Shown: piece by piece, positions 60,785 to 64,000 of the stretch
Position numbering within the stretch: the stretch's first letter is position 1
Layout: every line of letters begins with the position of its first letter
Source of the DNA: Theodoxus fluviatilis
Taxonomy: Eukaryota > Mollusca > Gastropoda > Cycloneritida > Neritidae
Assembly (NCBI GenBank): GCA_034096865.1
Contig: JAWQFJ010001837.1
Location: forward strand, 32,501-96,500
Length of the DNA: 64,000 nucleotides
Direction of reading: 5' to 3'
Position numbers and translations under genes: made by a program
The notes under the pieces: generated by a model
Told to the model about the DNA's origin: nothing
Database searches by the model: none
The model's input: the letters and a program-made list of their open reading frames with translations, nothing else

Positions 60785-60979
60785 CTAGGGAAAGTGGTCA
60801 AATACAGCCCTAACTGTCTCAGCAAAGATGGTCCTCTCACAGTGCAAGACAGAACGGCCAGACTGGAGGTTGGTGGTGGTGTGAGTCATTTGGTGTTTGC
60901 CTGGCTCCTCCAGGAAGGACTGGATCTCAATGACGGACTGGGCGTAGGGCCTGCCTGGTCTGCCAGCAGCACTCCCACC
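60785..60979 (-). CDS. Convergent gene, terminal exon and stop
   Basis: 195 bases, acceptor CATTCTTGCAG, 64 codons plus TAG. Reads GGSAAGRPGRPYAQSVIEIQ and onward to RTIFAETVRAVFDHFP. Phase 0 agrees with the penultimate exon. Confidence 0.5.
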   Translation of the reverse strand, partial: GGSAAGRPGRPYAQSVIEIQSFLEEPGKHQMTHTTTNLQSGRSVLHCERTIFAETVRAVFDHFP

Positions 60980-63505
60980 CTGCAAGAATGGATGCATGAA
61001 TGAATAAAGTGTTGCGGCCCATCAGCTTTTGAAGGCTATGAAAGGCCATTGATCAGGAAAATCACTTGAGTTTGTTACAGCATGATGTATTGATTTTCAG
61101 GGTTATTCACCTCTTACAAGTCTTGCAGGGAGACATGGTGGGAGCATTCTTACCCCTGAGTTGCAGGGAGACATGGTGGGAGCATTCTTACCCCTGAGTT
61201 GCAGGGAGACATGGTGGGAGCATTCTTACCCCTGAGTTGCAGGGAGACATGGTGGGAGCATTCTTACCCCTGAGTTGCAGGGAGACATGGTGGGAGCATT
61301 CTTACCCCTGAGTTAAATTGGGCCACCCTGCCAGACAGCAGGCAGTTGCAACTCTCACCACCCAAAGGGTTAAGACCTTTGTCAATACTGTGACTTTCCA
61401 ATCATCAACTGGTGCTCAAACCACATGTTTTTACTCCCTGGTCGTCAGGCTAATTTTGTTATCACTCCATGTCAGATCCTGGCAGAGAATGCAACCATGC
61501 TGCAGATCAACACACCAAAGTTTATTTCCAGTTTTCCAGCTCAGCTGTCAAGTTTTAGTTCTGTGGGAAGAAGTAATGTGAGGTAAGCACCTTGCTCAGG
61601 AAGCGACTCGGGGATCTGCACAGCTTCAAACACTGCACCCAAGGCTGCAAGTGGCTGCTAGTGAAGCTCTTCAACCACTCGGCCACAGAGCCTTACATGG
61701 CTTGCATGGATGTCAGCAGGCAAAAAATGAAGGATCAATTATTCCTAAGAACTTGAACAGTTTGGTTGGCAACATCTAGCACGAGGCAAAGGTGTTAGTA
61801 GAATCCAATTCAACATCACACCAATGGGTTTCTAGAGCATTCCAAACACTGTCGCATTTGATACCAGTGTTGAAGAACGGCATGCAAAAATTGAAGAATA
61901 AAAAAAGGGGAAAAAAAGAAAGAAAAGGAAACAAGGCAAACAACAAAACAACACTACCAACTAAATATCCCCACTATGAGGAGACCCTTGAAATTATTTC
62001 CAAGACGAATGTATGCTTATGCTGTTAATAATCCTGAACACAGAGATTAATCAAGGTTACTAATGTTGCTTTGGACACTAATGTTTTATTGAAGCTTAAT
62101 ATCTATGACAAACAATAAGAGCCTGCATTTTTGCAGCAGCCTGGAGTTGGATTTTACTACGCCACAACTGATGCAAGTTTTAAGATGATGTCCTTGGGGC
62201 CCCTGGATTCCTTTTTGACTCACATGCGAAGCAAAAGTGAGTCTATGTACTCACCCGTTTCGTCCGTCCGGGCGTCCGGGTGTCCGCGCGTCCGGGCGTC
62301 CGAAAACTTTAACGTTGGATTTTTCTCGGAGACTATTAAGTCTATCAACACCCAAATTGGCATGATGGTGTATGATGACAAGGCCTCAAAAAACATACAT
62401 AGTGACTTGACCTTGCTTCAAGGTCAAGGTCGCAGGGGCCATAAATGTTGTCTAAAAACAGTCATTTTTCACATTTTCTCTGAAGTTTTTGAGATTGGAT
62501 ACCTGACCTATATATGGTATATAGGGCAAAGTAATCCCTATCTTTTGATACCAGTTTGGTTGACCTTGCTTCAAGGTCAAGGTCACAGGAGCTCTTCAAA
62601 GTTGGATTGTATATTTTGAAGTGACCTTGACCCTGAACTATGGAAGATAACTGTTTCAAACTTAATAATTATGTGGGGCACATGTTATACCTTCATCATG
62701 AGACACATTTGGTCACATATCATCAAGGTCAAGGTCAAATGTGACCAAAATGGGGTAGTGAACCACTAAAAGTGACCATATCTCATGGTAGAAAGTGCCA
62801 ATAAGCACCATTGTGCTTCCTATGTCTTGAATTAACAGCTTTGTGTTGCATGACCTTGACCTTGGGTCAAGGTCACATGCATTTTGGTAGGAAAAAAGTG
62901 TAAAGCATTTCTTAGTGTATGATGTCATTGGTAGGTTTAGTTGTTTGACCTTGACCTTGAAGGTCACCTGAAGGTCAAGGTCATATAAAGGTCAAGGTCA
63001 AGCATGTGAGTCGTATGGGCTTTGCCCTTCTTGTTTCATGGTAGTGCCATAGCAAGTCCTTGTGAATCATACCTAGGGGGTGAGCTCACGCTGTTCTGGT
63101 GCTTATAATGAAAAAGCAAACAAACAAAACCAGTCACTATCCCACTGATGAATACCGACTTAGGGAGGTCTGTTATTTTTTTCTTTTTGATTTCTTTTCC
63201 AATCTTATCATGCCCACTCCACCACGGGATAGAACAAACTGACATTCAAAAAACCCACAGGCAAACAAACAAACAAAACTGAAGAGATATGACCCAATGT
63301 CCCAGGGTATTCCCATCCAAGAACTGCGCAAGCTGAGGCATTACCTTGTCAGCTTTTTCCCCCTTGCTCTTTCTGGACTTGGCTGTCTTCAGAATGGATG
63401 GCCAGGCCCCTGCTCTGTAGCTAAGCCTTCGGGACAACCCTCGCCCTTTTCGCTTCTTCCTCTTTGGGACCGAAGGTTTTTCCACACCACCTTTGCAGAT
63501 CTGGT
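60785..63505 (-). CDS. Unidentified convergent gene, last two coding exons
   Basis: Exons 63505-63345 and 60979-60785 join in phase 0, giving a basic segment followed by a 64-residue C-terminus and TAG at 60787-60785. The first is rich in Lys/Arg (KPSVPKRKKRKGRGLSRRLS), like a nuclear localisation region. The second contains YAQSVIEIQSFLEEPGKHQM. I do not recognise the family. The upstream part lies beyond the right edge. The intron between them contains a 38-bp tandem repeat and a family A dispersed repeat. Confidence 0.5.
61123..61312. repeat. 38-bp tandem repeat, five copies
   Basis: Five identical units of TTGCAGGGAGACATGGTGGG followed by AGCATTCTTACCCCTGAG, in the intron of the convergent gene. 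Confidence 0.97.
62216..63036 (+). mobile_element. AGGTCA-rich dispersed repeat family A, copy 3
   Basis: About 820 bp with the family's GACTCACATGCGAAGCAAAA start and GTGAGTCGTATGGGC end. Carries repeated GTCCGGGCGTCC near the start and AGGTCA half-sites, single, direct and inverted, in the second half. Confidence 0.78.
63345..63505 (-). CDS. Convergent gene, penultimate exon
   Basis: 161 bases, acceptor TTTCTATAG and donor AAG/GTAATG, phase 1 in and 0 out. Lys/Arg-rich, including SYRAGAWPSILKTAKSRKSK. Open throughout, with coding-like composition compared with its surroundings. Confidence 0.5.
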
Positions 63506-63559
63506 CTATAGAAAGGTGTTTGTGTGAGGGCAAAGGTGTTTGTGTGAAGGCATTCATTC

Positions 63560-64000
63560 TTCATGCCTAGGTTTGGCATTTGGGAAGGACTGAATAGAAT
63601 GTGGATTCTACTGGTGAGATTCTAATGTACATGCAATGTAATAGTAGCAGTGGACTAACGGTCTTGAGTGAGACAATCAAGTATGAGTTTGATGGAGGCA
63701 GAAATCAGATAGGTATATGTAGGTGCAGAATGAATGAATGAATGTTTTGGAATCTAACTACAAGTGGGTTATATTGTCAACAATAATTCTGCATGCATTA
63801 AAGCTGCACCCTTCTTCTCTGAAGAGCTGCTCAGGGATTTCTGCTTTATCATCCTCCAAATTTGTAATCAATAAAAGGCACCAGGATCATTGAAAGGTTT
63901 CTATCAGTAAATACTCAAAGAAAAATTATCGACATCATTTACTGGCATTCGCACGATGCACAGTTCAGTTTTTGTTCAATGCCACGAAACGTGTGAAGGC
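63560..64000. other. No feature recognised at the right edge
   Basis: AT-rich unique sequence, presumably intron of the convergent minus-strand gene. No exon with acceptable splice sites was found. Confidence 0.5.

Noticed and set aside
61123..61312. CRISPR-like array
   Set aside because: Five identical head-to-tail 38-bp units with no spacers in a eukaryotic intron; a simple tandem repeat.

Overview
The window is animal nuclear DNA, most likely from a mollusc and perhaps a gastropod. Genes have many short exons with GT/AG junctions inside long introns. The introns are full of GT/CA, GA and GAT microsatellites, non-LTR retrotransposon pieces, tRNA-derived SINEs and other dispersed repeats. 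The lophotrochozoan assignment rests on overall repeat style and protein resemblance, so it is an inference.

Two conserved genes form a head-to-head pair. On the minus strand, from 24619 to beyond the left edge, is IQCE, a ciliary Hedgehog-pathway scaffold. Thirteen coding exons (about 353 residues) are visible; the C-terminal IQ-motif part lies outside. On the plus strand, from 25064 to 55603, is a complete 14-exon SNX8 (532 residues; EH-like module, PX and BAR domains), an endosomal sorting nexin. The start codons are 445 bp apart, so the two genes probably share a bidirectional promoter. Both human genes map to 7p22.3, so the linkage may be ancient.

IQCE intron 2 (about 16.8 kb) holds a TRIM-type RING/B-box/coiled-coil gene on the same strand (19292 to about 12898). 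It also holds an orphan plus-strand first exon of a SWIM/YqaJ-type protein (21307-21860), two near-identical SINE copies, a 5'-truncated non-LTR fragment, a THAP-like fragment and a TTAA-flanked MITE candidate.

SNX8 introns hold a 3.8-kb fold-back structure (29978-33810), a GT-rich tandem array with alternating unit types (35029-36840), and an L1/Tx1-like LINE (about 37.1-42.83 kb). They also hold an RTE-type pseudogene and several minisatellites. The LINE ORF2 would be continuous but for a roughly 1.07-kb block (40806-41880) with only seven G residues on the plus strand. This block is the most unusual object in the window and looks like an inserted, strand-specifically G-to-A edited sequence.

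Downstream of SNX8 are 42-bp and 38-bp tandem repeats, a third copy of an AGGTCA-rich repeat family, and the last two exons of an unidentified convergent minus-strand gene (63505 to 60785). There are two assembly gaps: 23376-23378 and 35004-35028. No rRNA, standalone tRNA or CRISPR array was seen.
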